From the NCBI RefSeq assembly GCF_001949145.1, contig NW_019091573.1:243450-307449 (forward strand): a stretch of 64,000 nt of DNA, in the 5' to 3' direction. The notes under the pieces were generated by a model. It did not search any database. It worked only from the letters and a program-made list of their open reading frames with translations, and was not told the origin of the DNA. A program made the position numbers and the translations under genes. Numbering within the stretch: the stretch's first letter is position 1; each line of letters starts with the position of its first letter. This document shows, piece after piece, positions 1 to 12,370 of the stretch. Source of the DNA: Acanthaster planci. Lineage: Eukaryota; Echinodermata; Asteroidea; Valvatida; Acanthasteridae.

Positions 1-962
1 ACAGTGACAGTGGCCGTTCACTAGTGACGTACTGTTTTTCCGGCATGTTTTTTATAGCTGGTCCTCTCTGCACTGTGCTATTTAAAATGGTTTATGGCAA
101 CCAAAAATGTGACCAACCTTGGTAGGCTGCTTATGAATAGTTGACTAGACTAGTCCAACCATCATTGACTAGCGTGCATTCGATCAGAGATAGTCAAACA
201 ATAGTTAACTATGGTCCTTGATCAAACTTTCCCATGTTTGAAAGATTTGTCTCTCCCGATTAGTAATTGGGAAAATTATGATCCCAGTGAAAGTTATAGT
301 ATATTTACTCAGGAATGCTGTATTGATACCTAGATATTTGTCTTCACAAATAGGGTTACCTTTCTGAAAACTGGAGTGAGTTCTTGTGTGGATATATGAT
401 CATAAGCCATTGCAAGAAACGTTTCAAACTTTAAAAACAGATGCGAACATGCAATTTTGTTGGTCGCTCTTTGTTTTGCCTACAATTTGTATGGGCAGCC
501 ACATTTTCAGAAAAATTACACGTTAGTTGTCTTTCAGTATTACCTCAAATTTGCTAAAAATGTTCATTTGTCTCATTAATTTAAATAGGGTTGTATTTTA
601 ATTTATTAGTTCTTTATGTGCATTATTATTTGGTGTTCTGATAGCTGCTTTGGAGTTTTAATATTTTGTGAATAATTCTTTAATTTGGTACTGAGGCCAG
701 CCATAGTTATAGCAGCCACTTATAGGAAAAACACAATTGTGACGTCAAAGAGCAGACGGTATTTTTAATGAGAATGTTTTACTCTGCATTTGAAAAAAAG
801 TGCTCCTATGTTTAATGTGAACTAGGGCAAAATCATATCCAGGTATGAAAACAACCAAACCGTTCCACAGAACAAACCCTTATACAGTCCAACCTTTTAA
901 AAGGCCTTCAGAGAAGGCTTAGGACTGTTGACTTTGATATTTTTGAATGACCTTTCCCTCAG
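1..962 (+). other. Intron (partial), upstream of first visible exon
   Basis: This AT-rich non-coding sequence ends in a CCCTCAG acceptor at 956-962. The first visible exon starts with the last base of a codon, so an upstream exon must end in phase 2 and encode the N-terminal half of the same Ig domain. I could not find that exon here. The stretch at about 473-770 is one copy of a dispersed repeat whose sister lies at about 2426-2677. Confidence 0.7.
473..770 (+). repeat. Dispersed repeat family R1, copy 1
   Basis: This copy is visibly homologous, in direct orientation, to 2426-2677. Shared blocks in the same order are GCCTACAA-TTGT, ATTACCTC, CATTTGT-TCATT, AATAGGGT-GTATT, TGTTCT and CCATAGTT-TAGCAGCCACTT. 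Substitutions and indels throughout indicate old copies. I could not assign the family, and saw no terminal inverted repeats. Confidence 0.65.
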
Positions 963-1081
963 AAACTCTGGTCAGCTGTTGCACATTGGCAGCCTCATTG
1001 GACTGGACCAGGGAACCTACACTTGTGAGGTGTCCAACACGTACGGCACAGATTCAGCATCAGCATATGTTGATGTACTTG
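963..1081 (+). CDS. Exon a: C-terminal half of an Ig domain (Ig-A)
   Basis: This 119 bp exon enters in phase 2 and leaves in phase 1. It has a CCCTCAG acceptor and a G|GTATGT donor. It encodes the last strands of an Ig domain and contains the canonical D-x-G-x-Y-x-C signature (DQGTYTC, Cys codon at 1024-1026) followed by EVSN. That signature is typical of I-set/C2-type domains in adhesion receptors. The half holding the first cysteine and the core tryptophan must come from an exon upstream of the window. The terminal G joins TT of the 7047 exon to make Val, so reading continues in frame. It is part of an extracellular Ig/FN3 receptor. Confidence 0.88.
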
Positions 1082-2425
1082 GTATGTTCAACTTTTTTAT
1101 TTCAATTTGTTGACTCCTTGAGCTCTTGCTGAGTGCTGCTCCAGTTTCATAAATAGGTCAAAATTTTGTAGCTTCAAAGGTCTTGAATTTCTTTGTACAG
1201 CATTTTTTTTCGTACAGATGCTGTAAAGCAGGAAGCACAACAGAGAACATGATATTTGAAGAATAAGATTTTACTCCAAGCAGTCAATAAGTGTTGTCTC
1301 TTGGAATTTACATGTCTATAAATTTTGAAATGCATTGAGTTCAGACAATTTGTCAACTACATGTACAGTAAACATGTATAATATTTGGGCCCCAAGAATT
1401 TAACTGGCTGCTGTCTACATCTGTTTTCTTCAAAGATATGCCATCCCAATTTAATATTGTCATATTGAGATTAGATGGCCAGTTTGCAGTACATAAATGA
1501 TTCAAACGGCAGTTATATGTACATATCTGTGTATAATCTACAGAACATGTTTTTTCATTAAACGTAAATTGGAAAAGACAGTCCAAAGTCTCAGCATGTG
1601 TGCATGCACATTCTGCTAGTCAGTGTTGCCAAATCTTGTAAATTAGTTATGGGATCTGTCCTTTCCGTTGGAGGAAATCCCCATAAGCAGATTGACAAAA
1701 TGTGCCTAAACTACTCCCCGGCCTTCTGTCTTCCGCTGGTTGGCTTTTGTCAAATCTACAATAGGCCCCCCAAAATATCATCGCTGACACATTAATCTGC
1801 GGAACACTTGCTCTTCCCCCCACCCTACAACCCACGCCTGTTGACAGTGACTGAGGCAAATGCAAAACCATATGGAAGACAAAGAAAGTCTCTGTGACAA
1901 TGACACACTTTGTCTGACAACTGTCTCCAGTTTAATACAAGGAAGTAGGGATCTGTGACAGAGGAGACAAGATGTACAAGCACTGGTGTGGCTGTCTGAA
2001 CCCCTTCTGTTAATTTCAGTTTGAGGCATTTCCCGCTGTTATATAGACTACCCTGTATTTGTCAACAGCTGTCCCACGCCCTCCCCCAAAGAATCAAATT
2101 TAAATTTGTGTAACTGCTGCTTCGGTATAGTCTTGAGTGATTAAAATTTACACTGTGTTCTTTTAGAACTGGGCTTTCTTTCTGTTAATGCTGGTGAGGT
2201 TATTTGCTAAGTGGTCTGCTCTGTAACTTAAAATTGCCACTTTTATAAGTCCTAAATTGTGTAATTAATTATGTTGTAATTCACCAAAAATTGGTTCTCT
2301 AAACTTAACTTATACTGTGCCTCTGCTTATCATTTGTATGCTTGGTTTTTGGTGGAGTTGTTAAATAGTTTAATATTCTAATATGACTGCTGTACAAAGC
2401 TTGGTTTGTGCAAAGAGCTACTGGT

Positions 2426-2677
2426 ATTGTTGCCTACAACTTGTTCGCAGAAATATCATCTTTCACTAGGTGTTTAATTTTACCTCCAATTCGTTCAAAA
2501 TGGACATTTGTTTCATTGATTTTTGAATAGGGTCGTATTATCTTTTAGTACTTAGCCGTACATGTAAATGTATTATTTGATGTTCTATACCAGCGGCCAA
2601 CCATAGTTTTAGCAGCCACTTGTACCGGTATATAAACACGACTGCAATGTCAAAAGAGCAGACCCTATTAGAAATGG
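2426..2677 (+). repeat. Dispersed repeat family R1, copy 2
   Basis: This is the direct-orientation relative of 473-770, with the same ordered blocks (for example GCCAACCATAGTT followed by TAGCAGCCACTT). It adjoins a second duplicated module (2286-2430 versus 2696-2950), so the region around 2.3-3.0 kb has been rearranged or built from nested repeat units. Confidence 0.65.
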
Positions 2678-2740
2678 GGTATATGGAGTTGGATTAAAAT
2701 TGGTTCTCCAGCTTGTAAGGTTATGCACCTCTGCTAATTC

Positions 2741-2826
2741 ATGTATTTGTAGATAATACATGTATTTGTAGATAATACATGTACATGTATTTGTAGATAA
2801 TACATGTATTTGTACATGTAGTTGTA
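2741..2826 (+). repeat. 19 bp minisatellite-like tandem repeat
   Basis: The unit ATGTATTTGTAGATAATAC repeats head to tail from 2741. A TACATG spacer interrupts it, and the array degenerates into TACATGTA-type sequence. There are about four recognisable units. It sits inside the second copy of a duplicated intronic module and probably expanded after that duplication. Confidence 0.85.
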
Positions 2827-4177
2827 CGCTCGATTTTCTTGTTCAGTGTTAAGGCTGTTCCATCTGAAGACTGGGGAATGTTAGAAAATTATTATTAAGC
2901 AGTTTAAACTTCTAATGTAACTGATGTATGCACCAGGGTTTGTGCATGGAGTTTTATTAGAAATTGGCTATGCGGAGTGGGATGACTACTGCAGTAATGA
3001 AGCCTGCTGCAGATGTCATAGACTAATGCATAATGCGTTTTTCTAGGCATTTTCTGATTACAGTATATTATTCATATATTTTAGGGACTTGTTTCATTGG
3101 AATCATAATCTGGAATAATTTTGAACACTTTGCAAAATGTTGATTATGCACGGTCACTGCAATTTAACTCTTAATTGCGCTGCTTGTAAAATTTCAACCA
3201 TACGCCAGCATTAGACTCTTTAACTTGGAATGTGTGACGTCTTCTCCCAAGACGTCTCAACCACTTGTCGTCATACAGTCCTTGGCAGTCAGCACTTCCA
3301 TCAAAGACACAAGCCTATAAACTAAATTATGCCAAATAATGGGGCAAATTTGTGCCAAGTTCAAACCTCAATCAGTGCGATAGCATTCATCTACACATGT
3401 ATGATAACCTATCACACCCTGTTCCGCTCGCGGAGGGAAGCAATCAATTAAGGGCCAATCATCTGTGGGAGGAAGTCCCCCCCCCCGCTTCTCCTGAGAG
3501 TACTGGCATTCCGTAAGGCTGGCGTAGCGGTGACAGTGTCACAGCTTAGGTTAGATTCACCCAGCACGTAGAGCAAGGGGGGGAGCCTCGCTAGGGTAGG
3601 TGACTAAATCCCCGAAGCAACTCTAACCAAAAAAAACCTGTCGTCAGAGAATTACACTGATTGCTTAAATGGGGCATGTGGGGGGAAGCGTGAATCATTC
3701 CTTAATTGCTGCTCGTTGGTAGCGTGGGTTCTGGAATTATTGCGTGGTTGCAGTCTTCCTCATTAATGAGTGTTGCATAGTCAGTTCATAATGGCCAGAA
3801 GTGAACTCTGGATTACTCCGCTGGTGATCACTTGTTTTGCTGTATCGAGGGGTAAGCATGTCCAAATTACTTATGATGAATTGAAATCAAGTGGTAAAAT
3901 ACAAGTGTTTTGTTGGTAAGCCGTTATTGCTTTATTCTTTCTGCAGTGGAGTAACTCATTAAGGTGGCACACAGCCAGGGCTCATGAAGCTGTCATCAGT
4001 GTCTGTCCTAATAATTGAAATAAATTTAGTTATGACAGTGTGTGGTAATAGAGCATGTTTCCAGTTGGCTTCATGTATGCAGGGAAATGGGTTACATTCT
4101 CAACTACTTGAAACCCTCTTGCTTACACTCACAGAGAGAAAAATATTTCTTTTTGCATGTAACAGGCACCCAATCCT

Positions 4178-4335
4178 CGATGGGAAGTGTTCTATTTGTC
4201 GGTAGCTATGTATGCGACCACAAGCCATGCACGTTATAGTCATTCGCAAACCAGCAAAGTGTGGTTCCCACCATAGCAGCCTCCACTAGTAGGAAAACTG
4301 CACCCTTTCTTGGCCCCCATTGGGGCAGATTATCA
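4178..4335 (+). repeat. Dispersed repeat family R2, copy 1
   Basis: This copy resembles 10317-10490 in direct orientation. Shared landmarks in order are GGTAGC, a GCGAC-C-GC block, AACCAGCAA, AGCCTC, a CTAGTAGGAAAA / GGCTAGGAAAA block and GC-CCCT. The copies have diverged and carry no coding sequence. Confidence 0.55.
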
Positions 4336-4448
4336 GTGCAGGACACGCTTTTAATCAGACCTTGCACGCATTTGCATTTTTGCCTTGTATTTCTCTGAAA
4401 CAGCGTCCAAATTAAGGCAGATTTGCTTGACAAATTGGAATCTTACAT

Positions 4449-4490
4449 TTTTTCGTATATGATGTGTGATTTTTCGTATATGATGTGTGA
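4449..4490 (+). repeat. 21 bp perfect tandem doublet
   Basis: The 21-base unit at 4449-4469 (five T, then CGTATATGATGTGTGA) is repeated exactly at 4470-4490. This is a recent small duplication within the intron, and no function is suggested. Confidence 0.9.
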
Positions 4491-7046
4491 TTCCAGTTTT
4501 CAGTTGTGAAGTTCCATCCACACATGTTGCATTCTTGTATTGGTATTGTGCAGAGTTAGCAAATCATTTTAAACTCAAGTACATCACAGTACAAAATGTT
4601 CACATTAACCACGTAGGGCCGTGATCTGCATGGGAACACTTCTCACCTGTTTTATGAATCAGAAATAAAAGTGACCCAACCTGACAAAAGTAGTCACTTA
4701 ATGTAGAACCTCTTCTTAGTTTTAGAGCAGTAAAAAATAACGCAGAATGCAAATCAGCTGAGCCATTGAAATTGTTCACTCAAATAATGGTTCTTTTTCA
4801 ACCGGAGTAATATCAAATCAAAATGTTCAGTAGTGTGTTCCTCTTGATACAATTTAAAATAGGAATTGCTGGAAACAATGACTTTAAGACCCGTTTTATT
4901 GGATCTGACCAAATGCAAATTGTGAATTTGAAATTCATTGCCAACTGACAGTTAAAATCTGGCCAGTATTGCTAAATTTGCAGAGTTGGTGTTAGTTTTT
5001 GACATTGCAAATAACTTCTGATATCCATTAAACATTCATAAATACCTCAGACAGTTTAGCCATTTTTATTGGTCAAGAGCCTGTTATGTGGCCAGTCTTA
5101 AAAGATTGATAAAGCACCTACTTGAGGAGGGACATATCGCAACATCGCCAGGAGGGTGTGTGAAAAAATATGACTTTGAATGGATGAACCAAATCATTGG
5201 AAATTACAATTTTGAACTTGTCTTGACTTTCTGAGTCTTAAACTGTATGCTTGGCTGGTCTTAAATTTGTCAAGACTGCCACAGGAGAATGGACATTAAT
5301 TTAATGTCTCTTGCCACAGTCACTGTTGCTCTTATCTCCATAGAAAGCGATTGTGACTTGTCACAATAGGAACGCACCAGAAAAATGGCTGGAGGAGTAA
5401 TCAGAAAAAGTAAAATTTTTGAACAGAATCATGAAAAATGTGTAATTTATTAACTTGTTTTGACTTTCTGGCTGGTGTGCTTGGCTGATAATGTCATCAC
5501 CTGCAGCTTGGGCAGTAGTCACATCAATTCCCCTGAGCTGGCCTTCATCTGCTGTAGTGGGAAAAGTCAGGGGTGTAATTTGTTTAATGGAGAATATGCC
5601 CACTAAGTTGAACCCGCCTTTGAATTTGAACTAATACCAAACTTAATAACTTGAAATCAGACAAAACTGGTGTACATGTATTTGGATTTAATTTATTGAC
5701 TACAAAAAATTGATACAGCGACTTTGAATGTTGGTCACTGAAGATGAAGAGCTGGCCTATTGGTTCATTAGCACAAACTTTTTGACAAAAGTTGTAAGAC
5801 TGCCATGGTAGATAAAGATAATAGTTAAAGGGAAAAAAATAAAGTATTCAGATGTTTATTTTCAGTTTGATAACTGTGCCCCAAGGAACTTCTATGCTAT
5901 ACATGTACATGTAGTTATGAGGTTATGCGGGTACATGTACCTGTAAGTGATTTGTATCATGGATTCCATTCTATATGGAAGGGATAGGTGGAAATTTACT
6001 GGATGTGTCACACCTGAGGCATTCAAGGGCATGACCACAGCTGGCTGTGCCAGTGTGGCAAGAAGAGTGAACACCGTCACACCCTCATCAGAAACAATAA
6101 TAGTTACAAGATGCATACACGTGCTAAAATTTTTGGCCATCCTTTGAAGAAAACTTATTGTTAGTGTAGAATTTTCTGCTATAATAAATTAAGCTATTTG
6201 CTTGTAAATGTTGTAATGCAGAGCTATGGAATTGGGTCCAGATTTCATGGCACAACAGAGAACACCAGTTTCTATCCACACATGACCTTTATCTATTGTG
6301 CAGAGTTTGAGCAAAATGCAAGTTAGCTTTCAGAGCAGAGAATGACCAAAAAAAGGCACATCCCTTCAGAAATCTCTATACCTGCACAAAAAACCCATCG
6401 AGATCATTAAAATCCCCTCAGATTTAATAAAAAAAGAAACATATACATGTAAATGCCATATTTGCCACAACATTTATGTTACATTGATCATCTCCTTGTA
6501 ATTTGGAAAGCAAAGACAGGTGCAAGAGAAATCCTCAAGGAATAATATTTAAGGAATTGTTTAGCCTAACAGTTTGCTGAGGCCAGAAACATGCGTTTCA
6601 ACAAAAACAGACTAATAATTGCCAAGCCAACCGTATTCTGACTTTGCTTTACCATATGCTGAAAATACCTTCTTTTGCTAGCCAAAAACCTATTGAAATA
6701 GTTAATGTACAAGTATTATACTAATCAGCAAAGGATTTGGCTATCGCACATGCCCTGCATCTGTTTATTTAGTTGTAAGGATTTGAATATGATTAATGTA
6801 GAAAATCTGAGCTGGCATTTTAAGCCTAGAATTGTGACCAAACCTGCAATTGTTTTGGCTAGCAAAGCCATGAAATATGTGCTGGATATAGTGTGCTTGC
6901 CACTGGTTCTAAATGAACTTTACTGATAGTGTAAATTTAGTTAACTGTGGTGTTTACGCCTTGTTTGGAATACTCAACAACGGCTGTTTTTGTTGTTTCT
7001 ATTTTCATTTTCATTTCTCTCTCTTTTTTAAATTTCCAAACTGCAG

Positions 7047-7322
7047 TTACGCCACAAATCATTACTGGCCCAGGAAACCTGCGTGCTGGTCTTGGGTTCT
7101 CTGTTCTCCTTCCCTGTGTCACCACAGGTGATCCAGTCCCTACAGTCACATGGTACAAAGACAATGCAGAGATTGTGGTAACGCCTGGTGACCCTCAATA
7201 CCTGAGGACTCAAGAGGGCCTAAATATCACACGAGTCAGGGTGCAAGACGGAGGCAGTTACCGTTGTCGGGCTACGAACAAGGCGGGGGCCAGTGAGAGC
7301 TCTGGAACACTAGTCGTAGAGA
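7047..7322 (+). CDS. Exon b: complete Ig domain (Ig-B)
   Basis: This 276 bp exon runs phase 1 to phase 1, from a CTGCAG acceptor to an A|GTAAGT donor, so a whole Ig domain is carried on one exon. Landmarks are the first Cys at 7115-7117 (LLPC), the core Trp at 7151-7153 (TVTWYKD), and the D-x-G-x-Y-x-C signature DGGSYRC with Cys at 7265-7267 followed by RATNKAG. An N-glycosylation motif (NIT) lies before the last strands. The conserved GDPVPTVTW spacing is typical of I-set domains in neural adhesion receptors. The terminal A joins CT at 17545 to make Thr. Confidence 0.95.
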
Positions 7323-7389
7323 GTAAGTAAGTAGTTTCAATCGAATAGTTTGTGAAACTGACCCTCTGGGTACCAACAGTGAATTTGTT

Positions 7390-7840
7390 TAAAGTTACCT
7401 TGACCATATCCTGCCGGGGAGCCCGGTTTAGGGTACCTAGGGTTTGTACGCATAGCTGGGTGCTCGAAATCGGACAAAAGAGCTGTGGGCCTTGTAACAA
7501 AAGACCGTACTCTGAAAAAAAGACAGAGCTGCTGGGAAATGCCAGCATTTTTTCAGTTGTCAATAGCAGAGGAAATCTGTCATTGTTTTGAAAGATTGTA
7601 CCACTGTTTGTGGCATTCAGTGCAAGCAGATTACCATCAGGGGCGAAAGTGCTCCAGCACTCCAATGATGAGCGATACAATACTGCTGCATGCTAATCTG
7701 GCCCATATTGAAAAGACCCAACAGGGCACTGTGCCAGTTTCGGGAACAAAAGAAACTTATGTAACACCACACAATCTGGGCTCTTTTTACAAGGCAGCAG
7801 GCCTGGCTAAAATACTCAGGCATCAGTAGATGTCTGTCAG
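7390..7840 (+). repeat. Dispersed repeat family R3, copy 1
   Basis: This copy is homologous to the reverse complement of about 42110-42490. Shared blocks in order include AGCTGGG-TGCTCGAAAT, GACAAAAGAGCTG, AAAAAAAGACAG, a CTGCTGGGAA-TGCCA block, AAAGTGCTCCAG, GCATGCTAATC, CTGGGCTCT and GGCCTGGCT-AAATACTCAG. At about 400 bp it is the longest similarity I can see within the window. Three overlapping open frames occur here, but none shows a domain. Confidence 0.75.
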
Positions 7841-10316
7841 ATTAGAGTAGTCCCCAGACAGTCACTCCATGGGGTTTAGGCATTCAGGAAAAAAACGATA
7901 ACTTAATTTTGAAGATTTTTGAAAACTGAAGATATTGAAAAATCACCCGTATGTTTGCACTGCATTTTTAAAAGCACCCAGCAGGAAATGGTTAATGTCG
8001 ATGTGCAGCTTCAAACAGATATATTTCCACGTTATTGTCTCACCCACTTATGTAGACATCAACATAAGTTCAACTTGTGCATACATGTACTTGCATCAAA
8101 TCAAACACTGTCACATTGGTACATGTTTGTACAAGGGTAGAACTTCTAAATGGTTGCTCCCAATAAGGTGGAATTTTAACTGTGTAAAGTGTTGAGCCCC
8201 TGAGGAAGACGTTTTGGATTTCAGAATTGGTGGCTTTCAACTTCTAGCTTGTACGTGTAGGTGTGTAGTGAGTATGCATGAGCTGAAACACGGGTGGTGC
8301 TTTTGATCTGTACCTTAATAGAGAATTTTGCCAAAGGAAATATAAATTCATATAATAGTTACAAATTTATGAAAAAGATGAATCTGCAAACCCAAACCCA
8401 ATAACTATGCTACCCAAGGACATCCTTCCGTCATCCTTCAACCTAAATGTACCCATCATCCAGTTGAACCCACCCTATCTCTGTACACCTGTCCACCTGT
8501 ATGTTTATTTCATTGGTCATTACCAAGTTTTCACACTGCTTTCCTTAATAGATTATTTGAAATTGTGGAAGAAATTTTCAAGTATCTTTGAATACAGCTT
8601 CCTTATTGCTATAGCTTGCCTGCCTGCATTTGAAGTTATTGGTGAACTAATCTGTTGCCCAGATGTTGCTCTTTCAAATCCTCTTTATTTTTTTATCATT
8701 AATTCCCTCCTTTTGGTAATTTACATGTAGCAATATCAATTCCAGACACAATACCTGCTTGGATCTTGTCTATGTGCTTACAAACATGTAGGAAAGTATT
8801 CTTACAAAAACATCCTGCCTACCTTTCATATTACACTGTACATGTACATCATAGTCTCTGTAGGTTTTCTGATACTTGCAGTACTAGTGGTTGGTGCTTT
8901 AATTTTGAGTGCTTTTTAATGTGATAATCCTTCTTGTGTGCATTAGTCACGCAGGGCAGTTTCTTTTTTTTGCCGCAACATTAATGAATTTCCACTATAC
9001 CGCATAACTTTATAAATATCCCAGTGTATACATATACATGTACATGTAGGTTTCAGCTTTAGCAAAAGTCTTCAATTAAATGTCAAGTGGATGTGTGAAA
9101 TTGAGTAAGTACACAAAGTTTGTCCAGGTACATGGGAGGAAGTGGCTGCTCAGTTGTAATTTGTTCAGTTAGGATCACAAATCTTGTTGCGTGAAAGGGT
9201 TTATCCCAGGTAAATATATCTGGTGCCATTAATGTTTATAATCACAGCAATTAATTTGTCAAGGCCTCCTGGTGGGGCTAAACGTAGTAACTGCCGGAAA
9301 TCCATTCTAGTTGGTAGCCTCTGGGTAGCATCAAACAAGATGACATTATACAAGTTAAACCCAAAAGGTCTAGAGACCATCTCAAGTGGGAGGACTGATC
9401 CAGCAGCGTAACACAGTTGTTTTCTAAACAACGGTGGATCCAGATGCAAATTGATTAGGGGGAACAGATTCTGTGTAAACATTTTGTGGCCAATCTGAGG
9501 GTTGGGACTGAAATTTTGGGCTTGTGGCATGATTCTGGAGGGAACAAAAATGAAGTACGACTGTAGTCACAAGAAGAAGCCTTTCACATGACTAAAAACC
9601 AGAGAAGATTTTTTTTTGGGGGGAGTGGATAGGCACAGTTCACATTGCCCCCCCTTCTCTCGAGATTCTCCCATTGATGTTTCTGGATCCCCTTGCTGTA
9701 CAGATACTGTACAATAGGGAAACTTGTTTACTTAGCAACAAAGTCCTGTGGGATCTCTTGTGTTATTGATTGTAACTGTATGCATTTGACATTTGAACAA
9801 CTTCAAGGGGGCTCTGCAAAAGTGGCATTTGACTTTCCAAATAATCTCCTATTCAGTGTTTGGAGCTGGGGATGGGGTTTGATACTGCAACTCTTTAATT
9901 ACTCCATCACTCTTGTAATAATGGCATCCAAGTTTGTTGAGGCTGTTCATGTCGTTGTGGGATGAGGGAGGGAGAACATTGAAATTGTCACAAATTCAAG
10001 GCTTATTTTGCATTGCTGTTGGCAGCAGAACTTTAGTCAGAAAAGAAGCCAGCTTTAATATTCCTGGGGAGCATTGTGCGAAACATTGGGTCAGTGCCTT
10101 AGTCACGCTTTTTTTATCAGGTGGTTTTCATATATGTGTATGCATTGGGCTTTCACTTACAATTGGCATTGCTGAAATCCAGTAAGATAGCTTATTTCAA
10201 ATTGAAATGTTCTAAGGCTTGCTGGTTCTTGGAACTGCCCAATAAACAACTGTCAGAAGAGGAGGTTATCATCTGCTTTGAGCAGAAACATCCCCGTCAT
10301 TGGTTGAAAAGAGCCA

Positions 10317-10490
10317 TGTCAGTGGGGAGTATTCATGTTTTTGGTAGCATTGCGACTGCAGTGCATGCATTTCACAGTTGTTTGTGAACCAGCAAGTGCA
10401 ATTCCTGACAGAGGAGCCTCTGTGGCTAGGAAAAATGCGCCCTCCCTTGGTCCCACTCAGGGTCCATCGCTGTGCCGCAGATTCATCTGA
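10317..10490 (+). repeat. Dispersed repeat family R2, copy 2
   Basis: This is the direct-orientation relative of 4178-4335, sharing GGTAGC, AACCAGCAAGTG, GAGCCTC and TAGGAAAA followed by a GCGCCCTC-like block. It is diverged and non-coding. Confidence 0.55.
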
Positions 10491-12283
10491 TTTGTTTGTT
10501 CCCAGTTTATTCGGAAAGCAAAGTTATCTTGCTGTTTGTCCAGGGGAGACTTGGCAGACACTTTGATGTCCTGGACTGGTTCGTGACTGGATGAGAAACA
10601 TGTTTATGTTTTGGGTCATTGCTTGGGCATTTTTAGCCGCTTCTGCTTTGGCTGTATGATGCCATTGTTCTGACCACCGAAGCTTAGCATTGGCTTAGTG
10701 CTGGTTTGACCAGACAGAAATTAAGCAGTTAATTAAACTAAACTCTGTATTGAAGAGAAACCATAATTATGAGATAAGAAGCTCTCTGACCATGGGTGAT
10801 ACTCATGATTGGGGACCATAACCATAGAAGTGACTTGCAATTGTTAGTAACCACTGGATAATGGGCTGGGATTGCTCATTATCCAGACATTAGTAGTGCT
10901 TGACAGATGCCCACAATGAGGATCCAGTATGTACGCCAACATTGCTCAGAAGTTGGGGTCATTTCTGATGAGTCAGTGTTTGGAGGAATTGGGGACTAGG
11001 CATTATCTTTCTTCACCTTCTTGTTACCGCTTTGGCCTTAAACAGTTCTTGGGCCAAACAGGGGTCAAGATGCCCGGATGCAGATTGCACAGGTGTATGT
11101 ATGCCCACAGAGGGAGACAGTGTCTGGCAGTGGATTACTGCTAATCCCCATTCCTGGGCTGATCCAGAAGGCCTTAGCGGGCTGTGAAGCTTAGAAAGTC
11201 TAGGGAGGAGACCCACTTTATCACACCCTCATGATGTGGTGTAAAGTGGCATTTTAAGTCAGACATCTTAAGGTAAAACTAAAACAATGCTACATAGACT
11301 GCTTCTTGATATTTATGACAGCAACCACTCAAGCTGCTCATTTCTTGCATTTTGAAGGAAACTTTCAAGTTACCCCCCTCTGTTTACAAAGTTTGGCCTT
11401 TATCAATCTCGGTAAAAAATATTCCACAAATCCAGGCTGCAGACTTTCATTTGACTAAACTTTTTGGCCCCATTGGTATTTCATATTATAACAAGCATTA
11501 CCATAATGCATCAGGGGTGCCTACATCAAAGCATGGCAACAACTAGTAATTAAGATTGCTTATGAAAGGAAGTGAGGTCCAATCAAGGTTATGCAGCACT
11601 GACTATGAAATTACCCATCTACGGTCGCAGGCCGTCCTTATCACCAGCTAAGGATGCACACAGCCTTCAGGCTGCCTGTTGCAATCTGCCGCAGGATGGA
11701 TACAGTTCGTGTGGAAGTTTGCATGATGATCGCAGTAACTTGCCAGACCTGATAAGCAGCTCTTCAAATTATGCATGTGCATTGCCACTTATCAGATACC
11801 CCTAAAACAGCCATTTTTACCTTTTATTTTGACCATCTCATTCCCCGCTCAGCTCTTGGTTGTGCAGTGACAAATTTTATTGAAACTTAGCATGAACTCT
11901 GCCATGTTGCTGTTTTAACATTGTATTTAGACAAAGCTTCTTCACTCACTGGTCTTTTAGAACTACATGTACCAATGCCTCAATACAATATTTTTCCTGA
12001 GTACGGCTAATGGAAAGATTGACAGTTTTTGCATCTTGTATAAAATTGGACCCATTTCCAAGAAATATGTGTTCTTATTTTTGATAATTGATGTAAAAAT
12101 TTGGTCAACTGTTACAAGAAAGTGAGTGCCATTGGAGCTGTCCATGCTCTACCGTGCTCCATTTGGAGGTATTGATATTCTCTTTGCATGAGTGAAGAAC
12201 TTCGGAGGTTTTTGTAGGAAGCTGTGTGCATCTACACATATGCATGAAATGCAAGTGACCAAATTCACTGCTAAAGGAATGTA

Positions 12284-12370
12284 GGCACATACATGTGTGA
12301 TGGAAAATATTGGAAAGTGCTCTCTATGCAGTGCAATGTCGGCACATATGATGGAAAATATTAGAAAGTT
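12284..12370 (+). repeat. Local tandem duplication
   Basis: Two adjacent copies begin GGCACATA and contain GATGGAAAATATT followed by GGAAAGT or AGAAAGT. They start at 12284 and 12341 and are about 57 bp apart. The first carries extra bases. This is a small old duplication in non-coding sequence. Confidence 0.75.

Larger units (their letters stand above)
1082..7046 (+). other. Intron 1, about 6.0 kb
   Basis: This intron runs from a GTATGT donor to an acceptor ending CTGCAG with a pyrimidine tract at 7014-7030. It has no coding evidence; the open frames inside are short and show no domain. It holds a duplicated module at about 2286-2430 and 2696-2950, a 19 bp tandem repeat (2741-2826), a 21 bp tandem doublet (4449-4490) and a dispersed-repeat copy at about 4178-4335. 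I see nothing else nameable. Confidence 0.75.

Noticed and set aside
947-1132. Second open frame over the first Ig exon
   Set aside because: It is in a different frame from the one carrying D-x-G-x-Y-x-C, and runs past the splice donor.
5208-5490. Possible duplication around the word TTGACTTTCTG
   Set aside because: Only short shared words (TTGACTTTCTG, GCTTGGCTG) connect 5208-5260 and 5436-5490, too little to separate from chance in AT-rich DNA.
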